61,449 nt of DNA from NCBI GenBank assembly GCA_016710985.1, contig JADJTX010000060.1:1-61449 (forward strand), given 5' to 3'. The notes beneath the pieces were generated by a model. That model ran no database searches. It saw nothing but the letters and a program-made list of their open reading frames with translations, and had not been told where the DNA came from. The DNA comes from Ignavibacteria bacterium. Its GTDB lineage: Bacteria; Bacteroidota; Ignavibacteria; Tepidaquicellales; Tepidaquicellaceae. The translations under genes and the position numbers were made by a program. Positions 36,937 through 47,631 of the stretch are shown here, piece by piece (positions within the stretch are counted from its first letter, which is position 1; the number at the start of each line of letters is the position of its first letter).

Positions 36937-38960
36937 ATGAAAAACCTATTACTATTATTCACTTTCTTCGTAATGACTAATACTTTTGTGTTTTCACAAA
37001 GTGAAAATATGAAAGGAGCAGTAGAATGCTCAAGTAAAAAAATGAACAGCAAGGATCTACCTCATTTATTTGAATATGATTCACAGAACACCCCAAACAT
37101 AAATTTGATGTCCTGAACTATAAGTTGTATGTGGATATCAGAAATTGTTTTATCAGTCCTTACTCAAAGAACTTTAACGGAAGTGTGACTATCACGTTCA
37201 GAGTTGATTCTTCTCTCAGCTCTGTTCAGCTGAATGCCGTCAATACTTCTATGACTGTTAACAGCGTCAGTCTCAACGCAATAAGCTTTACACATACTGG
37301 AAATATCCTTAATGTAACACTTGACAGGACATATCTTGAAGGTGAGACTGTAGAAATTAAAATAGACTATACGCATCTGAATGTAAGCGACCAGGCGTTT
37401 TATGCTTCGGGAGGAATGGTGTTTACTGACTGTGAGCCGGAAGGAGCAAGGAAGTGGTTTCCCTGCTATGATAAACCATCTGATAAAGCTACGCTTGATC
37501 TGACTGCCAAAGTTCCGGCGAATGTAAAGCTCGGCTCTAACGGCCGTCTGAATGATTCGCTTGTAACGGGCGATACCATTTATTATCACTGGATAAGCAA
37601 AGATCCCATATCTACTTACCTTATTGTAATGTCCGCAAAGGTCAACTATAATCTTGACATAGTTTACTGGCATAAATTGTCAAATCCGGCTGACAGTGTT
37701 CCGGTCAGGTTCTATTATAATTCCGGTGAGAATACTTCGAACATCAAGCAGAAGATCATTCCAATGATGACATTGTACTCGCAGAAATTCGGTGAACATG
37801 CATTTGAAAAGAACGGCTTCGCAACTTTGAACAGCCAGTTCAGCTGGGGAGGAATGGAAAATCAAACCCTGACAAGTTTGTGTCCGAACTGCTGGGGAGA
37901 GAATTTAATTTCACATGAATTTGCTCACCAATGGTTTGGTGATCTTATAACCTGCGCAACATGGGCTGACATCTGGCTTAATGAAGGATTTGCTACTTAC
38001 CTTGAGGCTATATGGCTTGAAAGTACTTCCGGATATACTGCATATAAGAATGATATACTGGCAGATGCAAGCGGATATCTGAGCGGCAATCCGGGATGGC
38101 CAATGTATAATCCTTCGTGGGCATTGGTGACTCCAAGTACAAATGAATTATTTAATACGGCGATTACATATTATAAAGGAGCCTGTGTTCTTCATATGCT
38201 GAGATATACTATAGGCGATACACTTTTTTTCAATGCGCTGAAATCTTATGCAACTGACTCGGCAGGAGGGTTTAAATATAATTCTACTGTAACTGATGAT
38301 TTTACTTCTAAGATAAGTTCATCCGCAGGTCAGGATCTTTCATGGTTCATTAATCAATGGGTGAAAGAGCCAAATCATCCTGTATACCAGAATTATTACA
38401 ATTTTTCTCAGGCAGGCGCAGGCAACTGGAATGTAAAATTCACTGCAAGGCAGATACAAACAAATTCAGTATTTCACAAAATGCCGTTAGTGATCAAAGT
38501 CGGTTTCAATACAGGAAGTGACACACTGATAAGATTCATGAACGATGTAAACAATCAGGAGTTTGTATATTCATTTAACAGGCAGCCGGTAAGTCTGGTC
38601 TTTGACCCGAACAATGACATTGTTTTGAAACAGTCATCTCTGATACTCGGTATTTATAATTCAGAGAGCGAATTGCCGGGCAGTTTTTCACTTATGCAGA
38701 ATTATCCTAATCCGTTCAATCCGGTTACTGTTATCCGCTATACAATTCAGTCAAACACCGGAGGTCAGAAATCAAATGTAAAGGTTGTTGTATATGGTGC
38801 CTCGGGAAAGGAAATACAGACATTAGTAAATGATCAGCAGAACGCAGGTACGTATGAGATACAGTTTGACGGATCAATGAATCCGAGCGGTGTATATTTC
38901 TACAGAATGGAAGTTAACGGAAACATAATAGATACAAAGAGGATGTTGTTAATTAAATAA
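36937..38960 (+). CDS. Secreted M1 family aminopeptidase with T9SS sorting domain
   Basis: ATG 36937 encodes a signal peptide (KNLLLLFTFFVMTNTFVFS). One frameshift near 37090 separates it from the long frame 37125-38960; the restored frame reads PKHKFDVLNYKLYVDI. The M1 hallmarks are present: exopeptidase motif GGMENQ and zinc site HEFAHQWFGD with the Glu ligand exactly 18 residues on (WLNEGFA). The catalytic Tyr region is TYYKGACVLHML. The C-terminus is a type A sorting domain (MQNYPNPFNPVTVIRYTI ... DTKRMLLIK). It probably trims extracellular peptides at the cell surface. Confidence 0.93.
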
Positions 38961-38985
38961 GGATAAGATAAATATTGAACTCCAT

Positions 38986-39014
38986 AAGCCCGGAAATTAT
39001 CCGGGCTTTTTTTG
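38986..39014 (+). terminator. Rho-independent terminator
   Basis: The stem aagcccgg/ccgggctt (38986-38993 with 39001-39008) plus a T run lies 26 bases after the aminopeptidase stop. Confidence 0.9.
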
Positions 39015-39227
39015 CCCAAACAAAGTCATACTGGTTTACCTTCGGAAAAATTAGTGATATTATTTTTTAATTCGTGATCATTCGTGAAATTGGTGGCAGG
39101 CTTTTACCTTTTTTTTGGACGGATGTGAAATATTTCTATTATTTTTATATTTAATATTGAAAATAGTATACAATAAACGTATTTTGTATACACAAATCCA
39201 ATTCATAATTAATAAATTTTAAGGAAA

Positions 39228-42200
39228 ATGAAAAAATTCATACTTTCTTGTGCGGCTTTTTGCATGTTATTTGTAATGTTGATTACAAATACATTATCTG
39301 CACAGTGGTTTAACAGCATTACAACTCCGGACGGAACCAACATAGTAGCAGTAGGAAATGCAGGCAAGATCTACAGATCAGGAAGCGGAGGCATTACATA
39401 TACAAGCAGTTCGGTAGTTGGTTCGCCAACTTTAAAATCAGTTTCATCTTTCGGAAATGATGTATGGATCGCAGGACAAAACGGTAATGTAGTGAAAACT
39501 TTAAAAACTACAGCTCCCAATTCGACTTACAATGTCGGAACTTCATCAACATTGAATTCAATTACTTTTCTAAACTCTAATACCGGCTATGTCTGCGGAG
39601 ATGGAGGAATAGTGTATAAATCAGTTAACGGAGGAGTTAACTGGACTTTAAGCAATTCCGGGATTTCAGGAGAGAAATTAAATTCAATAAATTTTAAGGA
39701 TAGCAACACCGGAACTATAGCAGCAAACAACGGAGTAATTTATGTTACTTCTGACGGAGGAGGCAGCTGGTCTTCACAACCTTCCGGTGTGAGTTACAAT
39801 TTATTAAAGGTAAAATATTTTGGTAATGACATAGTTGCAGTTGGTGAATACGGAACAATACTTTTAAATACAGGAAGCGGATGGGTCGGAGTTGTTTCAA
39901 GAACATTGTCTGACATCAGAGGAATATCCGGTACTGCAATGAATGATGTTCATGTCTGCGGCGGCGGCGGCTTCATAAGAAATAATAAAAGCGGAAGCAG
40001 CAACTTTTTTAATTTCGAAAAAAACCCGATGCTTGCGAATTTAGTTGACATATTTTTTTATAATAATAATAATGGCTGGGCTGTAAGCAGTTTAAATAAT
40101 GTCATCATTTATACAACAAACGGGGGAACAACCTGGAGCATGCCTTCGGGTTCATCAGTAGCATATAACTGGGTTTCAAAAACTCCTTCAGGTTCAGGCA
40201 TTGGTAACAATTTATGCAAACATCCTTATGACAGAAATTCAATGTTTGTAGTTTACGGAAAAAATGTTTTTGCCAGCCGTGATAAAGGTGACTCGTGGAC
40301 ACAAATAGCTACAATTTCCATCGGCACAAAAGCGCATTCATTTTATGTCAGCCCTGTTGATACAAATATATGGCTCGCCGCAATGGAAAACACGACGGAC
40401 TGTATAGTAAGATCAACTAATTACGGAGCTACTTGGGAAAATATCATTGCCTATGATTTCAGTACCTATGGACAGCCTCTTGAAATGGATCAGAACAATC
40501 CCTCTACATTTTATTTTGCACCATCAAACGGCAGCGGGATCGGAATGTTTAAATCAATAAATAACGGAGCAAGTTTTAGTTTAATTGCTCCTTACAATAA
40601 TTCAAATATCGGTCAGCCATGTGACATAATAGTAATGTGGGACAGCTCTAATGTGATCTATCTTGGTGATGACGGAGCTGATATATGGAAATCAATAAAT
40701 GGCGGTCTGAACTGGGTCCTTGTAAAACCTAATTCATCGTCTGAAGTACCTTCGATGTGCAATTCAGTTTTTGACAAGAGCATATGTTATGCAACAACCT
40801 GGGGAGGCACTCAGGTTTATAAAACTGTAAATCACGGGGACAGCTGGAGTATAGTTTCCAATAATTCAGGAAGCGGCTGGGGTTCAGATCTTTGTCATGA
40901 AGATCCTAGTGTTGTTCTTACAGGAAATTATGGTGCCCAGGCGTATCTTAGTACTAACGGCGGCGAGAATTTTTTTAACGTCAATACAGGATTATCCGGA
41001 TCAGGCGCAGGAATGATGGTGACCGAAAGGGGAGTATTGATGAATATGCAGACAGGTGTTTTGTTTAAATTAAACATAGTTTATACTGACACACCTGTGC
41101 AAATAAACAGTGATGTTCAGTCTCTTTCAATAGGAACTTCAGGAGTCAATTATTTTACTTCACCTACTATCGTTCCTACCGGAATGGTAAAAAATAATAA
41201 CGGAGCTGCCACGGCAACCTTTACAGTTACAAGAAAAATTACTCCGGGAAATTATGTCAGTACTAAAACAATTACAGACTTAGGTGCAAGCAGTTCTACT
41301 ACTGTTTCATTCAATCCATGGACATTTAATGCAGGTACAACATATACAGTCAGAGATTCCGTTTACATGAACGGTGACACTGATCCGGGTAATGATGTCA
41401 TTACAGGAATAATCACACCTTATGTAGGAGAATCCATTACAAGAGTCAGTCAGGGATTTACGGGAACATTCCCTCCTGCAAGCTGGACATTTATCGGTAC
41501 AGGTACAAATTACTGGCAGTATAATACAGCAAGCAGCTACGGAATCGGAGTAGGATCTGCCAGGTATAATTTCTGGTCAGCTCCAAACGGAACTAATCAA
41601 TCAATGGTTACTCCGTCTTTTTCACCATCAATAGCAGGTGACTCTCTTGAATATGATTATGCATATGCTCCGTACTCAAGTACTGTGGATTCTTTAATAA
41701 TAGAATCATCTACAAACGGCGGCAGCTCATACTCGACCTTAGTCAGTCTTTACGGTAAGACAGGTGCAAGCGGAAATAATGTTTTAAATACTGTTACAAC
41801 AGGCGGAAACTTTACGCCGTCGGCGGGACAGTGGCTGAAAAAGAAATGGAGCTTACCTGCAGGAACCAACAAAATAAAATTCCGCGCTGTCAGCGGTTTC
41901 GGTGATAATCTTTATCTTGACAGCATAAAAGTTCTCAGCGGAAGTATTTTTACACAATACAATGTCACAATAGCTCCCGAAGGTTTTTATAACGAAAAAA
42001 CTCTTAATTCCAGGGATACAGTAAAAGCATATTTACGAAATACGGTTAGTCCTTTCGCGGCAGTTGACTCAGCAGTTGCTGTATTGGATTCTGTAACACT
42101 TACTGCGCCTTTTGTTTTCAAAAATTTAAACACAGGAACATATTATATTCAGATCATTCACAGAAATGCAGTAGAAACATGGAGCAAGGCAGGTGGGGAA

Positions 42201-42590
42201 TCAATAACAAAAGGAATAACAGGAAGTTTCGATTTTACTTCCTCGCAGTCTCAGACTTATGAGGGAAATTCTGTACTTGTCGGTACAAAATGGTGTGCCT
42301 ATAGCGGCGATGTAGTAAAGGACGGAGTTGTTGATCTTAATGATGTTCTTGAAACGTATAATTTTGCTGCAAACTTTGCCGGGGGTTATGTTAAAGCGGA
42401 TCTGAACGGGGACGGAATTACTGATCTGTCAGATATTATTATAGCATATAATAATTCGACCGGCTTTGTAACAGCAATTACTCCTATGACATCTCAGATG
42501 GATCTAAGAAATATAAAGGAGAAAATGAGAATTGACATGTTTGAAAATTCAAGACGGGTAATGGAAAATATTTCGAATGACACGAAGTAA
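39228..42590 (+). CDS. Large YCF48/sortilin-like propeller with choice-of-anchor J and shared C-terminal module
   Basis: This 1120-residue protein has a signal peptide (to about LSAQ, residue 26), a long double propeller homologous to 30231-32390 (about 27-620), an Ig-like linker (about 625-735), a choice-of-anchor J/cleaved-adhesin-like domain (GTFPPASWTFIGTGTNYW ... LEYDYAYAP, about 740-905), then the shared module (APEGFYNEKT, IIHRNAVETWSK, KWCAYSGDVVKDG, DLNGDGITDLSDIIIAYNNS, about 908-1085). About 35 charged residues follow. There is no T9SS type A tail, so the module seems to replace it. Predicted surface protein. Confidence 0.9.
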   Translation: MKKFILSCAAFCMLFVMLITNTLSAQWFNSITTPDGTNIVAVGNAGKIYRSGSGGITYTSSSVVGSPTLKSVSSFGNDVWIAGQNGNVVKTLKTTAPNSTYNVGTSSTLNSITFLNSNTGYVCGDGGIVYKSVNGGVNWTLSNSGISGEKLNSINFKDSNTGTIAANNGVIYVTSDGGGSWSSQPSGVSYNLLKVKYFGNDIVAVGEYGTILLNTGSGWVGVVSRTLSDIRGISGTAMNDVHVCGGGGFIRNNKSGSSNFFNFEKNPMLANLVDIFFYNNNNGWAVSSLNNVIIYTTNGGTTWSMPSGSSVAYNWVSKTPSGSGIGNNLCKHPYDRNSMFVVYGKNVFASRDKGDSWTQIATISIGTKAHSFYVSPVDTNIWLAAMENTTDCIVRSTNYGATWENIIAYDFSTYGQPLEMDQNNPSTFYFAPSNGSGIGMFKSINNGASFSLIAPYNNSNIGQPCDIIVMWDSSNVIYLGDDGADIWKSINGGLNWVLVKPNSSSEVPSMCNSVFDKSICYATTWGGTQVYKTVNHGDSWSIVSNNSGSGWGSDLCHEDPSVVLTGNYGAQAYLSTNGGENFFNVNTGLSGSGAGMMVTERGVLMNMQTGVLFKLNIVYTDTPVQINSDVQSLSIGTSGVNYFTSPTIVPTGMVKNNNGAATATFTVTRKITPGNYVSTKTITDLGASSSTTVSFNPWTFNAGTTYTVRDSVYMNGDTDPGNDVITGIITPYVGESITRVSQGFTGTFPPASWTFIGTGTNYWQYNTASSYGIGVGSARYNFWSAPNGTNQSMVTPSFSPSIAGDSLEYDYAYAPYSSTVDSLIIESSTNGGSSYSTLVSLYGKTGASGNNVLNTVTTGGNFTPSAGQWLKKKWSLPAGTNKIKFRAVSGFGDNLYLDSIKVLSGSIFTQYNVTIAPEGFYNEKTLNSRDTVKAYLRNTVSPFAAVDSAVAVLDSVTLTAPFVFKNLNTGTYYIQIIHRNAVETWSKAGGESITKGITGSFDFTSSQSQTYEGNSVLVGTKWCAYSGDVVKDGVVDLNDVLETYNFAANFAGGYVKADLNGDGITDLSDIIIAYNNSTGFVTAITPMTSQMDLRNIKEKMRIDMFENSRRVMENISNDTK

Positions 42591-42703
42591 ATGATAGAGT
42601 AAGGTTTTTAAAGAAATTCTGAGAACAGGCATCTGATTTTGGAACAAAGAATAATAACATTTTAAAATAAAATAATTCATTAACATACCCCAAAAAAATA
42701 ATA

Positions 42704-43141
42704 ATGCTCAATCGTATTTTTACATTATTATCATTAGCAGTAATAATTTTATTTTCTGCTTCTGATATGGTTTCAGCTCAGGGATTCAACAGTATTACAA
42801 CACCTGATGGTACAAACATTATAGCAGCCGGAAATGCCGGGAAGCTCTACCGTTCGGCAAACGGCGGAATTGGTTACTCAAGCTACACGATCTCGGGTAC
42901 ACCAAACATATATTCAGTAACATCTTTCGGAAACGATGTATGGATGGCAGGAGATAACGGCAACGTTATCAAGACTTTAAAAACTGCATCATCAAATACT
43001 TTTTATAATGTAGGAGATGCCGCACCTCTTAAGTCTGTATTTTTATTAATTCAAATACTGGTTTCGTATGCGGACCGTCAGGAAGAGTTTATAAATCGGT
43101 TAACGGAGGAGTCAACTGGACTCAGAGTAATTCCGGTATAA
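42704..43141 (+). CDS. Large propeller protein (paralogue of 39228), N-terminal fragment
   Basis: This is the first part of a gene spanning 42704-46092. The signal peptide runs to about VSAQ. GFNSITTPDGTNIIAAGNAG and VIKTLKTASSNT match the paralogue. The frame shifts near 43040: VFLLIQILVSYADRQ replaces a blade that another frame reads as FINSNTGFVCG-like sequence. The last 30 residues here are out of frame. Confidence 0.85.
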   Translation: MLNRIFTLLSLAVIILFSASDMVSAQGFNSITTPDGTNIIAAGNAGKLYRSANGGIGYSSYTISGTPNIYSVTSFGNDVWMAGDNGNVIKTLKTASSNTFYNVGDAAPLKSVFLLIQILVSYADRQEEFINRLTEESTGLRVIPV

Positions 43142-43254
43142 CCGCGGGTAACGGAAATTTAAATTCAGTTTCTTTTAAAGATGAAAATAACGGAACCATT
43201 GTAGCCAACAGCGGAAGCATATTTGTAACATCTGACGGAGGAGATAACTGGGAT

Positions 43255-46092
43255 TTGGAAACTTCCGGTACAACTAATAACCTGCTGAAAGTAAAATATT
43301 CAGGTACAGGAAGAGTTGCAGCAGGTGAATTCGGAACTTTACTCATTGATAATGGAAGCGGATGGACAAGCATTAATACAAGGACAAGAAGTGACATCAG
43401 AGGCATTGCCGGATCAGATATGAATGAGATTCATGTGTGTGGTGGCGGAGGATTCATAAGAAATAATAAGAGCGGCAGCAGTAATTTTTATAATTTCGAG
43501 AAGAATCCAATGATGGCTAATTTGACAGACATATTTTTCTCTTCAGTCAATAACGGCTGGGCAGTCAGCAGTTTAAATTCAGTAATAATTTACACAACTG
43601 ACGGAGGTGTAACATGGAGCATGCCGGCCGGTTCAACGGTTGCATTCAACTGGGTTTCAAAATCCGGAGCAAGCGGTAATTTTCTGGGAAACAATATTTG
43701 TCAGCATCCGACAGACCGAAACTCTTTCTTTGTCGTATTCGGAGGTCAGGTTTATGTAAGCAGAAACAGGGGAGAAAACTGGTCAGCTGTCGGCGCAACA
43801 ATACCTGCAACATCAACACCTCACTCCTTTTTTGTAAGTCCTCTTGATACTAATATCTGGCTTGTTGCAACTCAGTCTTCACCGGATAAAGTTTACAGGA
43901 CTACAAATTACGGAGCAAGCTGGACTCAGGTAATATCACAGAATTTCAGCAGTTATGGTCAGCCGCTGGAAATTGACCAGAATAATCCAAGCGTTTTTTA
44001 TTTTGCACCTGACGGAGGAGGATTCTGGAAATCAACAAACAGCGGTGAAACATTTTCTGAGATCAGTGGAAATTATCCTTTCAGAAGTCCCTGTGAGATA
44101 TTAGTGACATGGGACAGCTCTAATGTAATAATAGTCGGAGATGGAGTTACGAGTGATACTGCAGATGCAAAAATGTTTAAGTCAACCAATGGAGGAGTCA
44201 ATTGGTCAATGAAGGGTACAGTATCAACTAGCGAAACACCGTCAATGTGCAATACAGTGTTTGATAAGAATTTAATATGGTGCACAGAATGGAGCGGAAG
44301 TAATATTTATAAATCTACTGATATGGGAAATAATTTTACTTTAAGTCATAATACAGGAATTCAAGGATGGGGTTCAGATATCAGCAGGGAAGATCCTACA
44401 ATGATAATTACCGGCGGATGGAGTGCAGCTGCAAGACTTTCTACAGACGGCGGAGTAAACTGGATTAACATTAACACAGGATTAAGCGGTCACGGAGGCG
44501 GAATATTGATTGCTGAAAGAGGACTGGTAATTGCGCAGCAGGGAAGTAATGTGTATAAATTGAATATTGCTTATACAGATACACCTGTACTTTCCAGTAT
44601 CGATGTTCAGGTCCTTTCACTAGGAGGAACCGGAAGTCAATTCTATCTGACAACAACCATAACACCATCAGGAACAGTTAAAAATAATAACCAGGCATCT
44701 AACGCAACCTTCAATGTAACAAGAAGAATTACACCGGGCGGGTATGTAAGCACAAAGACAGTTACCAATCTGGCTTCCAATGGTTCTACGACAGTTAATT
44801 TTGATCCATGGACATTTTCCGCAGGTACAGTTTATACTGTTAAAGATTCAGTGCATATCGATGATGACGTCAATGCGGCTAATGATGTATTGAGCGGGAG
44901 TATTACACCATATCTTGGCATCTCTGTCAATACATTTACGGAACAATTTGCTCCAACGTTCCCTCCTTCAGGATGGGTACTAGCCGGAACAACAGGCACA
45001 ATGTACTGGATATACAGTCCTCTAAGCAGTTACGGAAACGGCACCGGTTCTGCTTTATATAATTTCTGGAATTCGCCGGCCGGAAGGAATCAGACAATGT
45101 CTTCTCCTACATTTACCGCTTCAGTTTCCGGAGATAAACTTTCTTTTGATTATGCATACGCTCCATTTACAAGCGATACAGATTCATTGTTGATCCAGAT
45201 TTCTTCTAACGGAGGAGCCAGTTATACAAATCTGACAAAGCTTTATGGAAAAAACGGATATACAGGAGACTCAACATTGAATACTGCTCCGACAACATCA
45301 TCAGAATTTTTTCCTGCATCTGATCAATGGCTTACAAAAAATTATACACTTCCTGCCGGAACAAACAAGGTCAGATTCAGGGCAAGGAGCGGATTCGGAA
45401 ATAACTTATTTGTAGATAACGTTAATATTTCATCAGTAAATCTGTTTACTCAATATAATATTAAACTTGCTCCTGAAGGTATGTATAACGGGACGACTTT
45501 GAATTTAGCGGATACAGTCAAAGCCTATTTACGAAATACGAACAGTCCATTTAATAATGTTGATTCTTCCGTTGCCGTAATAGATCCTGTAAGTCTAAAT
45601 GCAGCATTTGTTTTTAAGAATGCGCCGACAGGAACATATTACTTACAAATTGTTCACAGAAATTCTCTTGAAACCTGGAGTAAAGCAGGAGGTGAAGCAT
45701 TAACAAAAGGGGTAACAGCAAATTATGATTTTACATCTGCCCAGTCTCAAACCTACGGCAATAATTCAATACTGATCAGCGGTAAATGGTGTCTTTATAG
45801 CGGAGATGTTGTAAAAAACGGAATTGTAGAATTAGCTGACGTCCTGGAAATATATAATAATGCATCTAACTTCTCATCAGGATATATTTTATCGGATCTT
45901 ACCGGTGAAGGGACGGTAGATCTATCAGATATCTTAATTGCTTACAACAACTCTTCGGATTTTATAGCAAAGATAACACCTGAAACAATTCTCAACCCCG
46001 ATTTTCCGGTTAAAGAGAATACAAGAATCCGGCTTTGGGAATTTCAAAAGTCAGGAACCATAGAAGGAAATAAAACTGACGTACGTAAATAA
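43255..46092 (+). CDS. Large propeller protein (paralogue of 39228), main fragment
   Basis: This 945-residue continuation of 42704-43141 has a frame that is open upstream to about 43145. It has propeller blades (IHVCGGGGFIRNNKSG, FFVSPLDTNIWL), an Ig-like linker, a choice-of-anchor J-like domain (APTFPPSGWVLAGTTG, LSFDYAYAP), and the shared module (APEGMYNGTT, IVHRNSLETWSK, KWCLYSGDVVKNG, LTGEGTVDLSDILIAYNNS). About 36 further charged residues close it. The order is identical to 39228-42590, so the pair arose by tandem duplication. Confidence 0.9.
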   Translation: METSGTTNNLLKVKYSGTGRVAAGEFGTLLIDNGSGWTSINTRTRSDIRGIAGSDMNEIHVCGGGGFIRNNKSGSSNFYNFEKNPMMANLTDIFFSSVNNGWAVSSLNSVIIYTTDGGVTWSMPAGSTVAFNWVSKSGASGNFLGNNICQHPTDRNSFFVVFGGQVYVSRNRGENWSAVGATIPATSTPHSFFVSPLDTNIWLVATQSSPDKVYRTTNYGASWTQVISQNFSSYGQPLEIDQNNPSVFYFAPDGGGFWKSTNSGETFSEISGNYPFRSPCEILVTWDSSNVIIVGDGVTSDTADAKMFKSTNGGVNWSMKGTVSTSETPSMCNTVFDKNLIWCTEWSGSNIYKSTDMGNNFTLSHNTGIQGWGSDISREDPTMIITGGWSAAARLSTDGGVNWININTGLSGHGGGILIAERGLVIAQQGSNVYKLNIAYTDTPVLSSIDVQVLSLGGTGSQFYLTTTITPSGTVKNNNQASNATFNVTRRITPGGYVSTKTVTNLASNGSTTVNFDPWTFSAGTVYTVKDSVHIDDDVNAANDVLSGSITPYLGISVNTFTEQFAPTFPPSGWVLAGTTGTMYWIYSPLSSYGNGTGSALYNFWNSPAGRNQTMSSPTFTASVSGDKLSFDYAYAPFTSDTDSLLIQISSNGGASYTNLTKLYGKNGYTGDSTLNTAPTTSSEFFPASDQWLTKNYTLPAGTNKVRFRARSGFGNNLFVDNVNISSVNLFTQYNIKLAPEGMYNGTTLNLADTVKAYLRNTNSPFNNVDSSVAVIDPVSLNAAFVFKNAPTGTYYLQIVHRNSLETWSKAGGEALTKGVTANYDFTSAQSQTYGNNSILISGKWCLYSGDVVKNGIVELADVLEIYNNASNFSSGYILSDLTGEGTVDLSDILIAYNNSSDFIAKITPETILNPDFPVKENTRIRLWEFQKSGTIEGNKTDVRK

Positions 46093-46117
46093 CTTTTACT
46101 GCAATTTAATAAATTTA

Positions 46118-46147
46118 AGACAGTCCGGAAACGGACTGTCTTTTTTT
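46118..46147 (+). terminator. Rho-independent terminator
   Basis: A perfect 10-bp stem agacagtccg/cggactgtct (46118-46127 with 46132-46141) with a gaaa tetraloop and T7 lies 25 bases after the 46092 stop. Confidence 0.95.
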
Positions 46148-46195
46148 ATATGAGATTTGAATATACGGACCTGATTTTTAAACGCATTGAAATTT

Positions 46196-46400
46196 GTTCC
46201 CTCACTGATTACACAGATGTTCACAATTTAAATGCTGAGTTATTATTATCAAAAATCTTTAACTGCCTTGTAAAATGTTTAAGATGTATCTGAGAAAATC
46301 TGTGTGATCTGTGAGAAAAGTCTTTGGAAGTAGATTATAAGCCCTTATAAAGCAGTCTTTAAAAATTTTAGAATTTATCGTGAAAAACATTTTAGACGGT
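46196..46400. repeat. About 200-bp intergenic repeat, family A copy 2
   Basis: This starts ctcactgattacacagatgt, has aaaatctgtgtgatctgtgag near 46300, and ends with ataagcccttataaagc and ttttagaatttatcg. It is colinear with 53212-53425 and 13424-13625. The rest of the gap 46093-46492 has the terminator and AT-rich sequence. Confidence 0.75.
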
Positions 46401-46492
46401 AAAGCTGACCCGGGTTTTTATATGTAATTGTTTATATAGTATTTAAACAATGAAATTTTTATAATTGACCGAATAAAAGTAAACATAAAATA

Positions 46493-46735
46493 ATGTTAAG
46501 AAAAATAGTCATAATTTTATTTTCAGGACTATGTATGCTCAAAAATACATATTCGCAGACAAATGAAGAAAAAATATTAAAAGGTATCGATCATATTTAC
46601 AGTATTGAATTTGATTCAGCGGAAATAATTTTTAATGAAATAATACGGGAAGATCCAAAAAATCCGGCCGGTTATTTTTCGCTGCAATGGTGGACTGGTG
46701 GAGGATCAATCTCAATAAGGAAAATGACTCTTTAG
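46493..46735 (+). CDS. TPR-like secreted protein, N-terminal fragment
   Basis: This is the first part of a gene spanning 46493-47631. A signal peptide (MLRKIVIILFSGLCMLKNTY, then S) is followed by IYSIEFDSAEIIFNEIIRED, a TPR-type helix pair. The frame is lost near 46685: GYFSLQWWTGG-stop here, and MVDWWRINLNKEND in the other frame. Confidence 0.8.
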   Translation: MLRKIVIILFSGLCMLKNTYSQTNEEKILKGIDHIYSIEFDSAEIIFNEIIREDPKNPAGYFSLQWWTGGGSISIRKMTL

Positions 46736-47631
46736 ATGAAGTCTTTTTCAAAAAAATAAATAAAGTCATAGAGGTAGCTGATGAGAAACTTGATGAAAAT
46801 GAATATGATGATGCAGCAATGTTTTACAAAGGCGGCGCACTTGGTTACAGCGGGCTTGTCAGAAGTCTCCGTGAAAGCTGGCTTAAAGCTGCTGAAAACG
46901 GAAAGGAAGCGCTGAATCTCCTGCAGGAAGCATATGAAGTAAATAACAATAATAAGGATGTGATCTTTGGAATAGGGATGTATAATTATTTTGCGGAATA
47001 TGTTCCGGATGCATATCCGGTTGTTAAGCCGCTGATGTTAATATTTCCTAAAGGTGACAAGATCAAAGGGTTAGCGCAGATAAAGGAAAGTGCAACCGAA
47101 TCGAGATACACCAAAACTGAGGCAAAATATGTGCTGGCTTATTTAAATTTAGTTTATGAAAAGAATTATGCGGAAGCGGAAATTTATTCAGGAATTCTGA
47201 ACAAGGAGTATCCTGAAAATCCCATATTTGAAAAATACTTATATAACAGTTATGTAGGACTGGGTAAATGGGATTTAGCTCTTAACGGATGGAAACAGAT
47301 CATCGAAAAGACCGACAGCGGAAGATCAGGATATGACAACCGGTATCTGAAGAGGGAAGCGAATTATTATACAGCTGTAAGTTTATCAAAATTAAACCGG
47401 TTAAATGAAGCAGAACCTTATATTAAAGCTGCGGAAGAAATGACTAAAATACTGGATAAAGAAAATGAAACAGCATATACAGCTTTCATTTACTTACTTT
47501 CGGGTATGTATAATGATGTAATGGGAAATAAGTCAACAGCTGTTTTTTATTATGATAAGGTTCTTGCAATGAAGAATTTTCAAAACTCCCATGCTGAAGC
47601 CGAGAGATTTAAAAAAGATGGATACAGATAA
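46687..47631 (+). CDS. TPR-like secreted protein, C-terminal fragment
   Basis: This 314-residue helical repeat protein continues the preceding fragment. Repeats include DDAAMFYKGGALGYSG, KTEAKYVLAYLNLVYEKNYA and KYLYNSYVGLGKWDLALNGW. It is likely periplasmic or lipoprotein-like and probably a protein-interaction scaffold. I cannot assign a pathway, and there is no close neighbour in an operon. Confidence 0.8.
   Translation: MVDWWRINLNKENDSLDEVFFKKINKVIEVADEKLDENEYDDAAMFYKGGALGYSGLVRSLRESWLKAAENGKEALNLLQEAYEVNNNNKDVIFGIGMYNYFAEYVPDAYPVVKPLMLIFPKGDKIKGLAQIKESATESRYTKTEAKYVLAYLNLVYEKNYAEAEIYSGILNKEYPENPIFEKYLYNSYVGLGKWDLALNGWKQIIEKTDSGRSGYDNRYLKREANYYTAVSLSKLNRLNEAEPYIKAAEEMTKILDKENETAYTAFIYLLSGMYNDVMGNKSTAVFYYDKVLAMKNFQNSHAEAERFKKDGYR

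Noticed and set aside
37164..37673. Minus-strand 169-residue open frame
   Set aside because: It lies fully inside the M1 aminopeptidase, whose motifs and codon pattern fix the plus strand as coding.
30231..46092. Photosystem assembly role for the YCF48-like propellers
   Set aside because: The fold is shared, but signal peptides, T9SS tails and the absence of photosynthesis genes point to surface proteins.
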